NCBI GenBank assembly: GCA_030832085.1 | Contig: JAURJU010000050.1 | Location: forward strand, 1 to 64,000 | Reading direction: 5' to 3' | Source: Chitinophagales bacterium | GTDB lineage: Bacteria > Bacteroidota > Bacteroidia > Chitinophagales > Chitinophagaceae | DNA: 64,000 bases | Shown: positions 38,790 to 50,400 of the stretch, in pieces | How positions within the stretch are numbered: the stretch's first letter is position 1 | Layout: every line of letters begins with the position of its first letter | Notes under the pieces: generated by a model | What the model saw: only the letters and a program-made list of their open reading frames with translations | The model's database searches: none | What the model was told of the DNA's origin: nothing | Made by a program: the position numbers and the translations under genes

Positions 38790-40979
38790 TCATCTCACTC
38801 CTGGAGGACAATGCTGCTTCAAATAATTTGTATAGAGCGTTGACAAATGCCTTGTCGTGCCTTCTCCCTCAGAGATGCTGTGGCTTCTGTTGGGGTAAGA
38901 CATGAACTGAAACTGCTTGTTGTATTTGATCAATTCATTCTGCAACATCTCGGCGTTTTGGTAATGCACATTGTCATCACCGGTTCCATGGATGTACAAC
39001 AAATTGCCCCGGAGGTTTTTTGCATGGGTGATGGGAGAACCATTTACAAAATCTTCACGGTTTTCTTGTGGCAAACCCATGTAGCGTTCCTGGTATATGT
39101 TATCATAGGTAAGCTGATTTGCAACAGCGGCAATGGAAATACCGGTCTTGTAAATTTCAGGATACCTGAACATCAGGTTCAAGGTAGCGGATCCACCACC
39201 ACTCCATCCCCATACGGCAACACGGGACGTGTCAATGAAACCCATTTTAAAAACTTCTTTGGCGGCCTTGGCCTGGTCATCGATGTTCACAATGCCTATC
39301 TTGCGATAGATGGACTTTCTCCATTCACGACCCTTGGGGACGGGTGTGCCGCGGTTGTCAATGGTCACATATATATAGCCATCTTTGCGCATGTCACCCG
39401 CATACAGCCTGTTTCGCCCAGTACCAAAACGATCAATCACATTGGCTCCGGCAGGTTCTGAATACACAAAGAAAACCACCGGATACTTTTTGGATGGATC
39501 AAAGTTTTCGGGTTTAACCATCCAACCATCCATCTCCACACCATCGTCCGTTTTTACCTTGAAAAATTCTATGGGCGATTTTTGGTTTGCAACTTTGTTG
39601 ATGGCTTCTTGAACAACTGATTTTCCATTTCCATCCTGGTGTGTGGAAAGACGGATAATCTCTGTAGTCCACTGCACCTTGTGGTTGGAAAAACTATGGT
39701 AAGCAAGATCCACAACCGGTGAAATATCATATTGGTGTGTGCCTGGCTGCGAACTGGGGGTGATGCGCTCCGGAAGGGTACTGCCGTCGAGTTTTGCACG
39801 GTATAGGAATTTCTGGGTGGCATTGTCGGGTGATGCATAAAAATAAACATATCCCTCATTTTCCCTTACTGCGGCGATTTCCATGACATCAAAGTTGCCC
39901 TTGGTCAAAAGAACAGATTCTTTCCCATTGCGTGACATGCGGTATACATGCCGCCATCCGTCTTGCTCAGAAACCCAAAGAAAAGATTTACCTGCATCAA
40001 GCCAATCCCATCCGCCATAGCTGTAGTCGTCGTCAATGGAAGGAAGAATGTCTATCCATGCTGCATCTTTTTCTGCATGGATAGAATAGGCCTTACCAGA
40101 AGCGGCATTGGCCAAAAAGAGCATGCTTTCATTTTGTTTTCGGTTGAGTTGCTGGATAATGACCTCATCCTTTCCCGCCCATTCCATCCTAGGGATATAA
40201 TGTTGGCGCTGATCACCTGGAATATCCATCCAGGTCTTTTTGCCAGAGGCGAGATCAATGACGCCAATCCTGACTGCAGAGGGTGCTTCGCCCACCTTGG
40301 GATATTCAACCGGTATGGGCTTGGAATAAATACCTGAAGTATTGTCCATCATCATAAAATCCTTGGTGCCGGCAGCATTGACCTGCCAGAAGGCGATTTT
40401 TTTTCCATCAGGGCTCCACCTGAAACCATCGCGGCAGGCAAATTCTTCTTCATAGACCCAATCGAATGTTCCGTTGATCATACGGCGGTTGCCATCGGTT
40501 GTCAATGCCTTGATCACACCGGTTTTCAGGTCTTCTATATAGATGTTCTGTTCAGCAACATAGGCCGCTTTCTTTCCATCTGGAGAAAGCTTTGCAAACA
40601 TCAGGGTTTGCGCAGGCCTTGACTTTCCGAGTTGGTGCCATTTTTTTGAAGTTTCGTCATAAACCCAATAATCTCCCTTTGTATTGTAGCGCCAAACCCT
40701 TGCTGTATTGGCAAACACAAGCAATTGCCGGGTTGTTTCATTCCAGGAATAATTGTCCATTTTCTTGAACAGATCTGCCTTGTTCAATTGCAATGCACTG
40801 ATGACAGTATCTACATCCCCAGTCAAAACATCGGTTTTGACCAAGGCATTTTTTGAAAGGGAGAATATTCCTGTTCCGTCTAATGACCACTGTGTTTTAG
40901 ACTGGGCTTGCAGGCGTGCAACATGGCTTATCAAAAAGCTGAAAAAGATGGCAAAAATAAAGAATGGCTTCATTTTCAT
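38790..40979 (-). CDS. S9 family peptidase, dipeptidyl peptidase IV-like
   Basis: GWSGGGSATL nucleophile motif, IHGTGDDNVHYQN Asp motif, RSHSI His; DPPIV beta-propeller; signal peptide. Confidence 0.93.
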   Translation of the reverse strand: MKMKPFFIFAIFFSFLISHVARLQAQSKTQWSLDGTGIFSLSKNALVKTDVLTGDVDTVISALQLNKADLFKKMDNYSWNETTRQLLVFANTARVWRYNTKGDYWVYDETSKKWHQLGKSRPAQTLMFAKLSPDGKKAAYVAEQNIYIEDLKTGVIKALTTDGNRRMINGTFDWVYEEEFACRDGFRWSPDGKKIAFWQVNAAGTKDFMMMDNTSGIYSKPIPVEYPKVGEAPSAVRIGVIDLASGKKTWMDIPGDQRQHYIPRMEWAGKDEVIIQQLNRKQNESMLFLANAASGKAYSIHAEKDAAWIDILPSIDDDYSYGGWDWLDAGKSFLWVSEQDGWRHVYRMSRNGKESVLLTKGNFDVMEIAAVRENEGYVYFYASPDNATQKFLYRAKLDGSTLPERITPSSQPGTHQYDISPVVDLAYHSFSNHKVQWTTEIIRLSTHQDGNGKSVVQEAINKVANQKSPIEFFKVKTDDGVEMDGWMVKPENFDPSKKYPVVFFVYSEPAGANVIDRFGTGRNRLYAGDMRKDGYIYVTIDNRGTPVPKGREWRKSIYRKIGIVNIDDQAKAAKEVFKMGFIDTSRVAVWGWSGGGSATLNLMFRYPEIYKTGISIAAVANQLTYDNIYQERYMGLPQENREDFVNGSPITHAKNLRGNLLYIHGTGDDNVHYQNAEMLQNELIKYNKQFQFMSYPNRSHSISEGEGTTRHLSTLYTNYLKQHCPPGVR

Positions 40980-41031
40980 GGTATTTGGCTTGAAACCGAA
41001 AAATAGGAAAGTTCGCTTATACTCAAATGTT

Positions 41032-41039
41032 TAATTTTG
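41032..41039 (+). promoter_or_regulatory. Candidate -7 element (TAATTTTG) for the S4-domain/trmD gene pair
   Basis: Exact TAnnTTTG match, 16 nt upstream of ATG at 41056; no clear -33 box. Confidence 0.35.
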
Positions 41040-41055
41040 TAAAGGAAGCGATAAA

Positions 41056-41445
41056 ATGGAAAAAGAGAAACTACGCCTGGACAAATACCTTTGGTCAATC
41101 CGGCTGTTCAAAACAAGAACAGCTGCCAGCGCCGCATGCGAAAAAGGGAGGGTAAAAATGAATGAGGAAAGCGTCAAGGCTTCAAGAGGAGTAAAACCGG
41201 GTGATGTGTATGAAGTCAAAACGGAAGAAAAGAAATGGACAATCCGGGTGATTTCATTGTTGCACTCCAGGGTGCAATACAGTGAAGCCATCAAGCATTA
41301 CGAGGACTTGACACCGCCCGAAGAAGTGGAACGCATTGCTTACCAGTCGGCTTCCTTCTTCTCTGGAAAAAGACCTTCCAAGATTGGGAGACCTACCAAA
41401 AAGGAAAGAAGAGACTTGGGAGATTTTTTAGCACTGGATGATTGA
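41056..41445 (+). CDS. S4 domain RNA-binding protein, Hsp15-like
   Basis: LRLDKYLWSIRLFKTRTAASAACEKGRVKMNEESVKASRGVKPGD. Confidence 0.92.
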   Translation: MEKEKLRLDKYLWSIRLFKTRTAASAACEKGRVKMNEESVKASRGVKPGDVYEVKTEEKKWTIRVISLLHSRVQYSEAIKHYEDLTPPEEVERIAYQSASFFSGKRPSKIGRPTKKERRDLGDFLALDD

Positions 41446-41513
41446 TGGGGTGGATGCCAATCTGCTCGAATTGAAAAATCCCTTCAACAACTGTTGTCCA
41501 AACATTAACCAAC

Positions 41514-42191
41514 ATGAACATCCACATCATTAGCGTAGTACCAGAATTGCTTGAAAGCCCTTTTGGACATTCCATCATGAAACGTGCAGCAGCAAAGGGT
41601 TTGCTGAACATCACCGTACACCCCTTGAGAAAATGGGCCGTCAATGAATATGGCATGGTGGACGACTACCAATTTGGGGGAGGTGCCGGAATGGTAATGA
41701 TGTGCGAACCCCTGGCCAATGCCATTGAGGAGTTAAGTGCTGAACAGAATTTTGATGAAATCATATACCTGACCCCTGATGGTGATTTGTTCAACCAGGG
41801 CATGGCCAATGGACTCTCCCTCAAAAAATCATTGTTGTTCATCTGTGGACATTACAAGGGCATTGATCAGCGCATCCGCGACCACTACATCACAAAGGAA
41901 ATATCCATTGGTGATTTTGTCATGAGTGGAGGTGAACTGGGCGCGGCTGTGGTTGTTGACGCAATAGGACGACTGCTTCCGGGTGTGCTCAACGATGAAA
42001 CCTCAGCGCTGTTTGACTCTTTCCAGGACAATCTCCTTGCGCCACCAGTATATACAAGACCAGTTGATTTTAGAGGATGGAAGGTGCCGGATGTATTGAT
42101 GAGCGGTGACCACAAAAAAATCGAGGACTGGCGCCATGAGCAGGCATTGAAAAGAACGGAAGAGAAAAGGCCGGACTTGTTGAGGGATTGA
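41514..42191 (+). CDS. trmD: tRNA (guanine37-N1)-methyltransferase
   Basis: GGGAGMVMMCEPL, FICGHYKGIDQRI, SIGDFVMSGGELGAAVVVDAIGRLLPGVL knot motifs. Confidence 0.96.
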   Translation: MNIHIISVVPELLESPFGHSIMKRAAAKGLLNITVHPLRKWAVNEYGMVDDYQFGGGAGMVMMCEPLANAIEELSAEQNFDEIIYLTPDGDLFNQGMANGLSLKKSLLFICGHYKGIDQRIRDHYITKEISIGDFVMSGGELGAAVVVDAIGRLLPGVLNDETSALFDSFQDNLLAPPVYTRPVDFRGWKVPDVLMSGDHKKIEDWRHEQALKRTEEKRPDLLRD

Positions 42192-42279
42192 TTGATTCAT
42201 CCATTTGCGGTGGGCGTAAATCATGGCGTCTGCATTTGAATATCAATGGTATCTATTCGCCATTTAAGACCCTGATCAT

Positions 42280-43581
42280 TCACCATATAGCAAGAATCTT
42301 ATCCCTGATCATCCCCAATGTTTCAAACTGCTGTTGATTGCTTATCCGCATTAATCTGAACTTTCGTATTGCCTTCTGCAACGCATACAATTCATTCCAC
42401 TTCAATGCTGTATAACACAATAATGGAGATACAAACATGATGAATGACAACGTTTTTAATCCTGCTGTCAAAAAAATGATTTGCAAGAGTACCCACCAGA
42501 TCAGGCCCATAAAGCCAAGCACTCCATTGTATACACTTGTATAGAAATCAATGCGGGTAACGGTTTTATCGGCAATCCATTTGCTGATCCTTCCTGGAAT
42601 CCACCAGATGATTGTTCCCAATACAAACAATGGAGACAGCAATATCAGATTGAACCAATTGTTTTTTACTCGTCCTGCATTGGCTGAAAGGGAAATGTCA
42701 TTTATTTTATTTTCTGCAAGCAGTTGATGGTAACGCGCGAGACTTGATTGAAAGGCAAAATAGGTTTCATCATCCATCCCACTGATCTGCTCAGCTTTGT
42801 TTCTTGCTTGCTGAAAGAACTGCTCCATGTTGTCAGAATGGTCATTGTATTGCATGCGCATGACCGTTTCAACAATGTCAGTACGCTCCCCTTTCCTGAC
42901 ATGAATGACATTTTTTTCAAACAAGGACTGCATGTCTGTCGTCAATTTGTTGATGGCCTGAGCAGGAAATTCCCTGTATGCATTTTCGTATTGACCAAGT
43001 GGCAAGGCATCACCTACCCTGATGAAAAGATCAGACCTCAATCCATGGTGGGAATAATTTAGGGCAATGGTTTGAATGGTCAGCCCTCCCACTGCACCAT
43101 CATCAAAAGCCGTTTGCAATGCAACACGTGCTGCACCCTTTTTGAAGGGCTCCATTTGTTTGGAACGCCTGCTGAATCCTTCCGGAAAAATCAACAGGAG
43201 ATTCCCTGCTGAAAGCAGTTTTCTTCCCCGCTCAAATGTGGTCTTGTTCTTTGAGAGATTTCCTGTTCCATGCTCCCGGCTGAAAATGGGTATCATGTGG
43301 AGCTTGTTAAGCATCCAGTAAACAAAGGGATGTGCAAAAATATCTCCCCTAACATAAAAATGAATGGGTCTTCCCAGAAAGACGGCCAATACCATGGCAT
43401 CCAGAAATGAGGCTGGATGATTGGCAATCAGGATGGCAGGTTTCCCATGTTGCAATTTTTCTGCCTCCAATACGTCAATCCTCCGGTAAAATATCCTGAA
43501 TGTCACCCACATGATGGTCCAGCCAAAACGATACAGCATGCCAACAAGATAGTAAAATTTGGATTCCTGCGTCCGTGCCAC
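42280..43581 (-). CDS. PlsC-like lysophospholipid acyltransferase with C-terminal membrane region
   Basis: NHPASFLDAM (HX4D), FPEGFSRR; C-terminal hydrophobic segments. Confidence 0.9.
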   Translation of the reverse strand: MARTQESKFYYLVGMLYRFGWTIMWVTFRIFYRRIDVLEAEKLQHGKPAILIANHPASFLDAMVLAVFLGRPIHFYVRGDIFAHPFVYWMLNKLHMIPIFSREHGTGNLSKNKTTFERGRKLLSAGNLLLIFPEGFSRRSKQMEPFKKGAARVALQTAFDDGAVGGLTIQTIALNYSHHGLRSDLFIRVGDALPLGQYENAYREFPAQAINKLTTDMQSLFEKNVIHVRKGERTDIVETVMRMQYNDHSDNMEQFFQQARNKAEQISGMDDETYFAFQSSLARYHQLLAENKINDISLSANAGRVKNNWFNLILLSPLFVLGTIIWWIPGRISKWIADKTVTRIDFYTSVYNGVLGFMGLIWWVLLQIIFLTAGLKTLSFIMFVSPLLCYTALKWNELYALQKAIRKFRLMRISNQQQFETLGMIRDKILAIW

Positions 43582-43674
43582 CCATCAAGCCGTCGGTCCA
43601 TTTGCAATGTTTTATTGGGGGAATGCCCGGTAAAGTCGAAATTTGCGCTCCCATACAATTGGCTTTCCCGAACA

Positions 43675-45897
43675 ATGCAACCACATAAACAGCTCAGCAC
43701 ACTTGTTTGCCTGATATTCTTTGGAATTTCCATGGCCCAGGATGGAATGAAATTCCAGGAACAGTTTCAGCTGGCCATCAGGAAATCACTGAGCCCCATC
43801 AAGGTAGACGGCATCCTGGACGAGAAAGACTGGATAGATGCGGGTGAAGCAAGGGATTTTTTCATGAAATGGCCCAATGACGAAGGACGTCCGAAAAGAA
43901 AAACTTTCGTCAAGGTCACCTACGATAACCAATTCATCTATTTTGGCATCAAGGCCATGGACACCAGTTTTTACATTGCACAGACCCTGAAAAGGGACCA
44001 GGGATTTTTTGACAGTGATGCAGTGTCGATTGCCCTTGATCCGGTCAACCAGCGAACCAATGGTTTTCTGTTTTCCATCACACCTTACAATGTGCAGTCG
44101 GAAGACCTGGTCAATGCGGGATCAGGAATGCAATTGAATTTCAGCTGGGACAACAAATGGTATTCGGCCACCAGCCGCCATGATCGCTTCTGGATCGCAG
44201 AAATTGCCATCCCGTTCAGCACCCTCCGCTATAAAGAGGGCAATACCCGATGGGGCATGAACCTGCTCAGAACGGATGTAAAGAATAATGAATTTTCCAC
44301 CTGGACGGACATGCCGATCAACTTTCCATTTGCAGATTTTGGATATTCAGGGGCACTGAACTGGGACAGTCCTCCCCCCACCCCTGGCACCAACATTTCC
44401 ATCATTCCCTTTACTACCGGTTCGCTAGAGCACAACAAGGATTTTGGAACAGTGGCAAAAGGAAAATTCAATGGTGGTTTTGACGCTAAAGTGGCACTAA
44501 CTTCTTCCCTCAACCTCGATCTCACCGTCAACCCAGATTTTTCACAAATTGAGGTGGACAAACAGGTAACCAACCTCACCCGCTTCAATATTTTTTTTCC
44601 GGAAAGAAGAACCTTTTTCCTGGAGAATGACGATTTGTTCTCCTCATATGGTATTCCACCTGTCAGACCCTTTTACTCAAGGACCATTGGGTTGGATAAA
44701 AACGGAAACAGGATTCCGATCCTTGCCGGTGCCCGCATCAGTGGCAATATTTCCAAGAAAACTAGGATAGGCATCATGAACATGCAAACCCTTGCAAAGG
44801 AAACATCGGCTGCGCAAAACTATACTGCTGTTACTTTCAATCAACAGGTGCAAACCCGTTCTGTTGTAAAGGGTTATTTCCTGAACAGACAGGGCATTGA
44901 AGATGTAAGCCATAGCATCGAGGATCCATTGGAAAAATACGGAAGGAATGCGGGAATGGAATATAATTTCACTGACAAATCTGGCAGGTGGAATGCATGG
45001 ACCGGATACCACCAATCCTTTAAGGAGTCCATCAGAAAACCCCAATATTATTCCAGCGCAGGTGGAGGTTATTTTGGGAAGAAGTTGACATGTTTTGTTG
45101 ATGCCGGTACCATCACCGATAATTTTTATACAGACATGGGGTTCGTCAGCAGGATCGAAAACTTCGATGCCCAAAAGGATACCGTAATCAGAAAAGGGTT
45201 CAACCAAATCTACAATGAAACCAAGTACACCTTGTTCCCGTCAAAAGGAAAATTAAACCAGATCAAATTGGGGATGGAGAATTTTACTGTCTTGAATTTG
45301 GATAAATCACTGAATGAATCTGACCACGGTTTAAGCCTGCAATTCTCTTTTAAAAATACTTCTGAAATCAGGTTGAACATGGGATATAACTTAACCAACC
45401 TGCTCTATCATACCGCTTATACTGACAAGGACCCGATTCCACCGGGGGCATACAGTGCCTGGACGAAATCAATTTCTTACGGATCTGATTACAGGAAAAA
45501 ATTCTACTACAGTGCTTCCATTTTACAAGGCGAATTATTGAATGGCAGTATTTTCAGGTATGAATTTACGGCAAGCTACCGTGTGCAGCCATGGGGAAAT
45601 TTCTCCATCAACCTTGAACAATCGAGGCTCAGGTTTCCGGAACCCTTTGGAAAAAACAACCTGTTTCTTGTTGCACCAAGGATCGAGGTTAATTTCTCCA
45701 ACAACCTTTTCTGGACAACCTTTTTGCAGTACAACAACCAGCGCAACAACTTCAACATCAACAGCCGTCTTCAGTGGCGCTACAAACCCATGAGCGACCT
45801 GTTTTTGGTCTACAGCGACAACTACTTCACTGATCCTTTCATGAAAAACAAAAACAGGGCAATCGTCTTCAAAATGAACTATTGGCTTAACCTCTGA
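43675..45897 (+). CDS. Outer-membrane protein with CBM9-like domain and DUF5916-type C-terminal region
   Basis: Signal peptide MQPHKQLSTLVCLIFFGISMAQ; IKVDGILDEKDWIDA start of CBM9-like domain; FFPERRTFFLENDDLF. Start trimmed from 43417, which overlaps plsC antisense. Confidence 0.87.
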   Translation: MQPHKQLSTLVCLIFFGISMAQDGMKFQEQFQLAIRKSLSPIKVDGILDEKDWIDAGEARDFFMKWPNDEGRPKRKTFVKVTYDNQFIYFGIKAMDTSFYIAQTLKRDQGFFDSDAVSIALDPVNQRTNGFLFSITPYNVQSEDLVNAGSGMQLNFSWDNKWYSATSRHDRFWIAEIAIPFSTLRYKEGNTRWGMNLLRTDVKNNEFSTWTDMPINFPFADFGYSGALNWDSPPPTPGTNISIIPFTTGSLEHNKDFGTVAKGKFNGGFDAKVALTSSLNLDLTVNPDFSQIEVDKQVTNLTRFNIFFPERRTFFLENDDLFSSYGIPPVRPFYSRTIGLDKNGNRIPILAGARISGNISKKTRIGIMNMQTLAKETSAAQNYTAVTFNQQVQTRSVVKGYFLNRQGIEDVSHSIEDPLEKYGRNAGMEYNFTDKSGRWNAWTGYHQSFKESIRKPQYYSSAGGGYFGKKLTCFVDAGTITDNFYTDMGFVSRIENFDAQKDTVIRKGFNQIYNETKYTLFPSKGKLNQIKLGMENFTVLNLDKSLNESDHGLSLQFSFKNTSEIRLNMGYNLTNLLYHTAYTDKDPIPPGAYSAWTKSISYGSDYRKKFYYSASILQGELLNGSIFRYEFTASYRVQPWGNFSINLEQSRLRFPEPFGKNNLFLVAPRIEVNFSNNLFWTTFLQYNNQRNNFNINSRLQWRYKPMSDLFLVYSDNYFTDPFMKNKNRAIVFKMNYWLNL

Positions 45898-45936
45898 TTT
45901 GCCTTATCTTTAGTACTCATATTTAAACCCTTAAAA

Positions 45937-47346
45937 ATGAGTACCAACAGAAGATCGTTCATCCGCAATGTTGCCCTGGGTTCAGGTGCAATTGCCTCTG
46001 CCCTTCCTGAAAATGGATTTGCTGCCAGCACTGCTGTGGTGCCCGTAGCACCTGCAACATTCAACATGTGTGGCTATGCCGCCCCAAAACTTCCTACAGT
46101 GAGGGTTGCGGTGATTGGCCTCGGGATGAGGGGACCCGGTGCTGTAGACCGTTTGAGTTATATCGATGGCGTTGAAATCAAGGCCTTGTGTGATAAATAT
46201 CCGGAGCGGGTGGACAAGGCACAAAACATACTGACCAAAAAAGGATTGCCAAAAGCCAAGGCCTATTCCGGAAGCGAAGGATGGAAAGCAGTTTGCGAAT
46301 CCAATGATATTGACCTGGTTTATGTAACCACTCCCTGGGAACTGCATACCCCCATTTCAGTATATGCCATGAAGAATGGAAAGCATGCTGCATCAGAGGT
46401 GCCTGCTGCAAAAACAATCGATGAGTGCTGGGAACTGGTGGAAACATCCGAGAAGACCCGCAAGCACATGATGATGTTGGAAAACTGCTGCTATGATTTC
46501 TTTGAACTCCTCACCTTGAACATGGCCCGCAATGGACTTTTTGGCGAAATCCTTCATGCCGAAGGCGCTTATATCCACGACCTGAGCAAGGATTACCTTT
46601 TCAATAAGAAGGGCTATGCAGACATGTGGCGGCTGAAAGAAAATATTCAAAACAATGGAAGTCTTTATCCTACCCATGGATTGGGACCCATTGCACAATG
46701 CATGAACATCAACCGTGGCGATAAGTTCGACCACCTCGTGAGCATGAGTACCAATGATTTTACACTTGGAAAACTGGCCGATGAAATGGCCGCTAAGGAT
46801 GATTTCTTCAAGGAGTTCACAGGCAAAACCTACAGGGGCAACATGAACACCACCATCATCAGGTCAGACCTCGGCAAAACCCTGATGGTGCAGCACGATG
46901 TTTCTTCACCACGTCCTTACTCAAGGATTCACCTTGTCAGCGGTACCAAAGGCGCAGCCCAAAAATGGCCTGGCCCAGAGCGCATTGCCCTTGGACATTC
47001 ATGGTTGAAGGAAGAGGAATTGGCTGCCATGAAAGACAAATACACACCACCGATCGTTAAACATATTGGTGAAATCGCCAAGAATGTGGGCGGACATGGT
47101 GGAATGGATTTTATCATGGACTGGAGGTTGATTGATTGCCTGCGCAATGGATTGCCACTGGACCAGGATGTATATGATGCCGCTGCATGGAGTTCCGTAT
47201 TTCCTCTCAGTGGTGCTTCTGTGGCCAAGCGTTCCAAGACCGTTGACGTTCCTGATTTTACGCGTGGAGCATGGAAGACCAACAAACCCCATGACATGAC
47301 ATTGGATGGCGGTGGCAATACAGGAGTGAGGCCTGTAGTAAAATAA
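45937..47346 (+). CDS. Tat-type Gfo/Idh/MocA oxidoreductase, GH109-like (NAD-dependent alpha-N-acetylgalactosaminidase family)
   Basis: TNRRSFIRNVALGSG Tat motif; VRVAVIGLGMRGPG Rossmann motif; TPWELHTP, YPTHGLGPIAQCMNINRGD resemble GH109 proteins. Confidence 0.8.
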   Translation: MSTNRRSFIRNVALGSGAIASALPENGFAASTAVVPVAPATFNMCGYAAPKLPTVRVAVIGLGMRGPGAVDRLSYIDGVEIKALCDKYPERVDKAQNILTKKGLPKAKAYSGSEGWKAVCESNDIDLVYVTTPWELHTPISVYAMKNGKHAASEVPAAKTIDECWELVETSEKTRKHMMMLENCCYDFFELLTLNMARNGLFGEILHAEGAYIHDLSKDYLFNKKGYADMWRLKENIQNNGSLYPTHGLGPIAQCMNINRGDKFDHLVSMSTNDFTLGKLADEMAAKDDFFKEFTGKTYRGNMNTTIIRSDLGKTLMVQHDVSSPRPYSRIHLVSGTKGAAQKWPGPERIALGHSWLKEEELAAMKDKYTPPIVKHIGEIAKNVGGHGGMDFIMDWRLIDCLRNGLPLDQDVYDAAAWSSVFPLSGASVAKRSKTVDVPDFTRGAWKTNKPHDMTLDGGGNTGVRPVVK

Positions 47347-47404
47347 ACAAACATCAAATGGATTGATGAGTGCATCATCCACTTGAAAAATATTGACAAC
47401 ATAA

Positions 47405-47436
47405 AAAAGGAGCCAAGCAAATGCCTGGCTCCTTTT
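47405..47436. terminator. Bidirectional terminator between convergent genes
   Basis: AAAAGGAGCCA...TGGCTCCTTTT, 11-bp stem between genes ending at 47346 and 47459. Confidence 0.8.
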
Positions 47437-47458
47437 CTCATTGTGCAGATGAGGTGAT

Positions 47459-50400
47459 TTATTTAACCACTACTACGGGAAGTTGCTTTTCCCTTACCAA
47501 TGCGTTGAAGGCCTTCAGGCCGCTTTCTATCGTTCCTTTTAGCTTCAGCAGTTCAGCATCCACTTGCAAGGAAAGCTCGGCAAAAACATCCCTCGCCTGC
47601 TTGCTGGGGGCCATGTTTCCACTGCTGGCCATGTCATAGACACCACCGAGCTTATCATCCAGGCGAATGGGGAAATTCAATACATCCTGCCCGCTCTTTG
47701 CCTTTGTTTGGTGCAACTTCTCTTCAATCGAAGTGAGTGCTTTCCCGAGGCTGTCGGCCAATTGCTTCACTTCCTTTGGACAGGCATCACCCTGCTTGCT
47801 TACAAAATCATTCATCTGTGTGCGCACCTGTCGAATGTCCTTTATCGCTTTCATGGTCTCAGAAAACTTGCCCTTGACCTTGAGCAGAAAATCCAACTGG
47901 GCTTCATAATCGGCCTGTGAACAATGGTAATTGGGGTCTGGCAGAATGGAAAAGGGAACCTCAACAGAATCCTTGTCGACCCGCACAACAGCGCTGTAAT
48001 TGCCGGGGATTGCTGTAATGCTTCCGGGCACGCCGTTCCAAAGGATCAGGTCTTCAACCCGTTCTGCAGCAGGATATTGCATGTCCCATACAAATTGGTT
48101 GGGTCCTTTGAGCAATTTAATTGGGTTGGATTTGCTATCAGTTGAGAAACGACCGATCAACTGCTTTTTGCTGTCAAAAACAGCAACTGAAGCAGTACTT
48201 GAATCGGTTGCCGCACCTGCATGAAAGTTGATGACAGCACCTTTCAAAGGATTCATTGCCGCATTGGCAGGTGCTCCGGACGCCATTCCCCAGCGGCTGA
48301 AAACCGGCGGCATTCTCAAAACAGGATTAACAGAGAACACATGCAATGCCTTGGACTTGATGGATGGATCAGCCTGTTGAACCTGCGTCAAATCATCGAT
48401 GATCCAAAGTGCCCTGCCCTGTGTGGCCACAATCAGGTCATTGTTCTTGATGGTCAGGTCGGTGATGGGAACAATGGGCAAGTTCAATTGAAAAGATTGC
48501 CATGATGCACCATCATTGTAGCTGATGTACATGCCGAACTCTGTTCCTGCGTAGAGCAATCCTGGACGTTTTTTATCAGCCCTCGCAATACGTGTAAAAT
48601 GCATGGGATCAATGCCTGCAGTAATCAGTTTCCATGATTGGCCATAATCCTCAGTTTTGTAGATGTATGGAGTATAATCATCCAGCTTGTAGCGTGTGCC
48701 GGTGATGTATGCACCACCTTTTTTGAACGGATCGGTTTCGATGGCATTCCACATCATCCATTTCGGCGCATCTTTCGGTGTGACATTTACCCAGTTTTTT
48801 CCTCCGTCCCTGCTGATGTTCACCAGTCCATCATCACTTCCGGTCCACAACAAATCCTTTTCCAAAGCACTCTCGGCTGCAGTAAAGATGGTGCAATAGT
48901 ATTCAACAGAAGTATTGTCTTTGGTGATGGGACCACCACTGGACAGCTGCTTTGATTTATCATTGGTGGTCAGGTCCGGTGAAATCTGTGTCCAGCTGGC
49001 GCCTTCATTTTCAGTCATGAACAAGGCATTGCCTGCGCAGTACAAACGTTTTGGATTGTGTGGGGAAAAGAAGATGGGGAAGTTCCACTGAAAACGGTAT
49101 TTCAAAACATCTGCACCTGCACCCATGGGATTGTCAGGCCAAACAGAGATGGCCCTGTTCTCGCCTGTCCTGTGGTCCAACCGCGAAAGGTAGCCACCAT
49201 AGTTGCCCCCATAAACAATATCAGGATTGGTTGGATCTGCGACAACATAACCACTTTCGGAACCTGCAGTAACATCCCAGTCTTGTTCTGTAATATAGGA
49301 TCCATAAGTAGCTGAACGGATCCGCAGGGTGGAGTTGTCTTGCTGTGCCGCCAGGATGCGGTAAGGAAATGCATTGTCTGTGCTGACCCTATAGAGCTGT
49401 GATGTGGGCTGGTTCATGTAGCTGCTCCAGTTGTTGCCTTCATCAAAACTCACTTGCGCTCCACCATCATCAGCAACAATCATGCGCTTGCCATCTTCAG
49501 GATCAATCCAAAGATCATGGTGATCACCATGTGGTGTGCGAAGCGATTGAAAAGTTTTACCACCATCACGGCTCTTCATGAAATTTACATTGGGACAATA
49601 AACAAGGTTTTCATTTTTGGGATCAACAAAAACCTTTGAGTAATACCATGCCCGCTGGCGTATATTGTTGTCACTGCTTTGCAAGGTCCAGGTTTGCCCA
49701 CCATCAGCACTCATGAACAATCCACCTTTTGCATTTTCGAGGATGGCATAAATTTTTTCTGTGTTCGATGGCGCAATGGCAACACCAACAATACCCCATG
49801 TTCCTTTTGGCAATCCCTTGGCTGTGGATATATTGGTCCATGTTTCTCCGGCATCAGTGCTCTTCCACAAACCGCTTCCTTCTCCACCGCTCTCCAAACT
49901 GTAGGGTGTGCGGATCAAACGCCAGGTACCTGCATAGAGTACGGATGGATTTCCGGGATCCTGTACAAGATCACTGCATCCGGTTTGGTCATTCACGTAC
50001 AATACTTTCTTCCAGGACAAGCCGCCATCGGTGGTTTTAAAGATTCCACGTTCAGGATGCGGACCAAACAAATGACCCATCACACCGGCCCATACCGTTT
50101 TAGGATCTGTGGGATGCACAATGATATTGGTGATATGCCTTCCTTCTTTCAGGCCTATGTTTTTCCATGTCTTTCCGGCATCTTCACTCTTCCACATTCC
50201 ACCCAAACCTTCGGACACATTGCCGCGCATGGTGTTTTCTCCCTCTCCGGCATATACAATGTTCTCATTGGAAGGAGCAACTTCAACGGCACCGATGGAA
50301 CTTCCAAAAAACTTATCAGAAACGTTTTTCCAATTGCTGCCCCCATCGATGGACTTCCAAACACCACCGCCGGTTGCCCCAAAATAGAAGGTATTTTTAT

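Noticed and set aside
38772-38806. Inverted repeat CTCCGGGAG...CTCCTGGAG near the DPPIV-like stop codon
   Set aside because: Only 9 bp with a G-U pair, partly in coding sequence and without a T tract.
43417-43674. N-terminal 86-aa extension of the DUF5916-type ORF
   Set aside because: Overlaps plsC antisense and precedes a clear signal peptide start at 43675.
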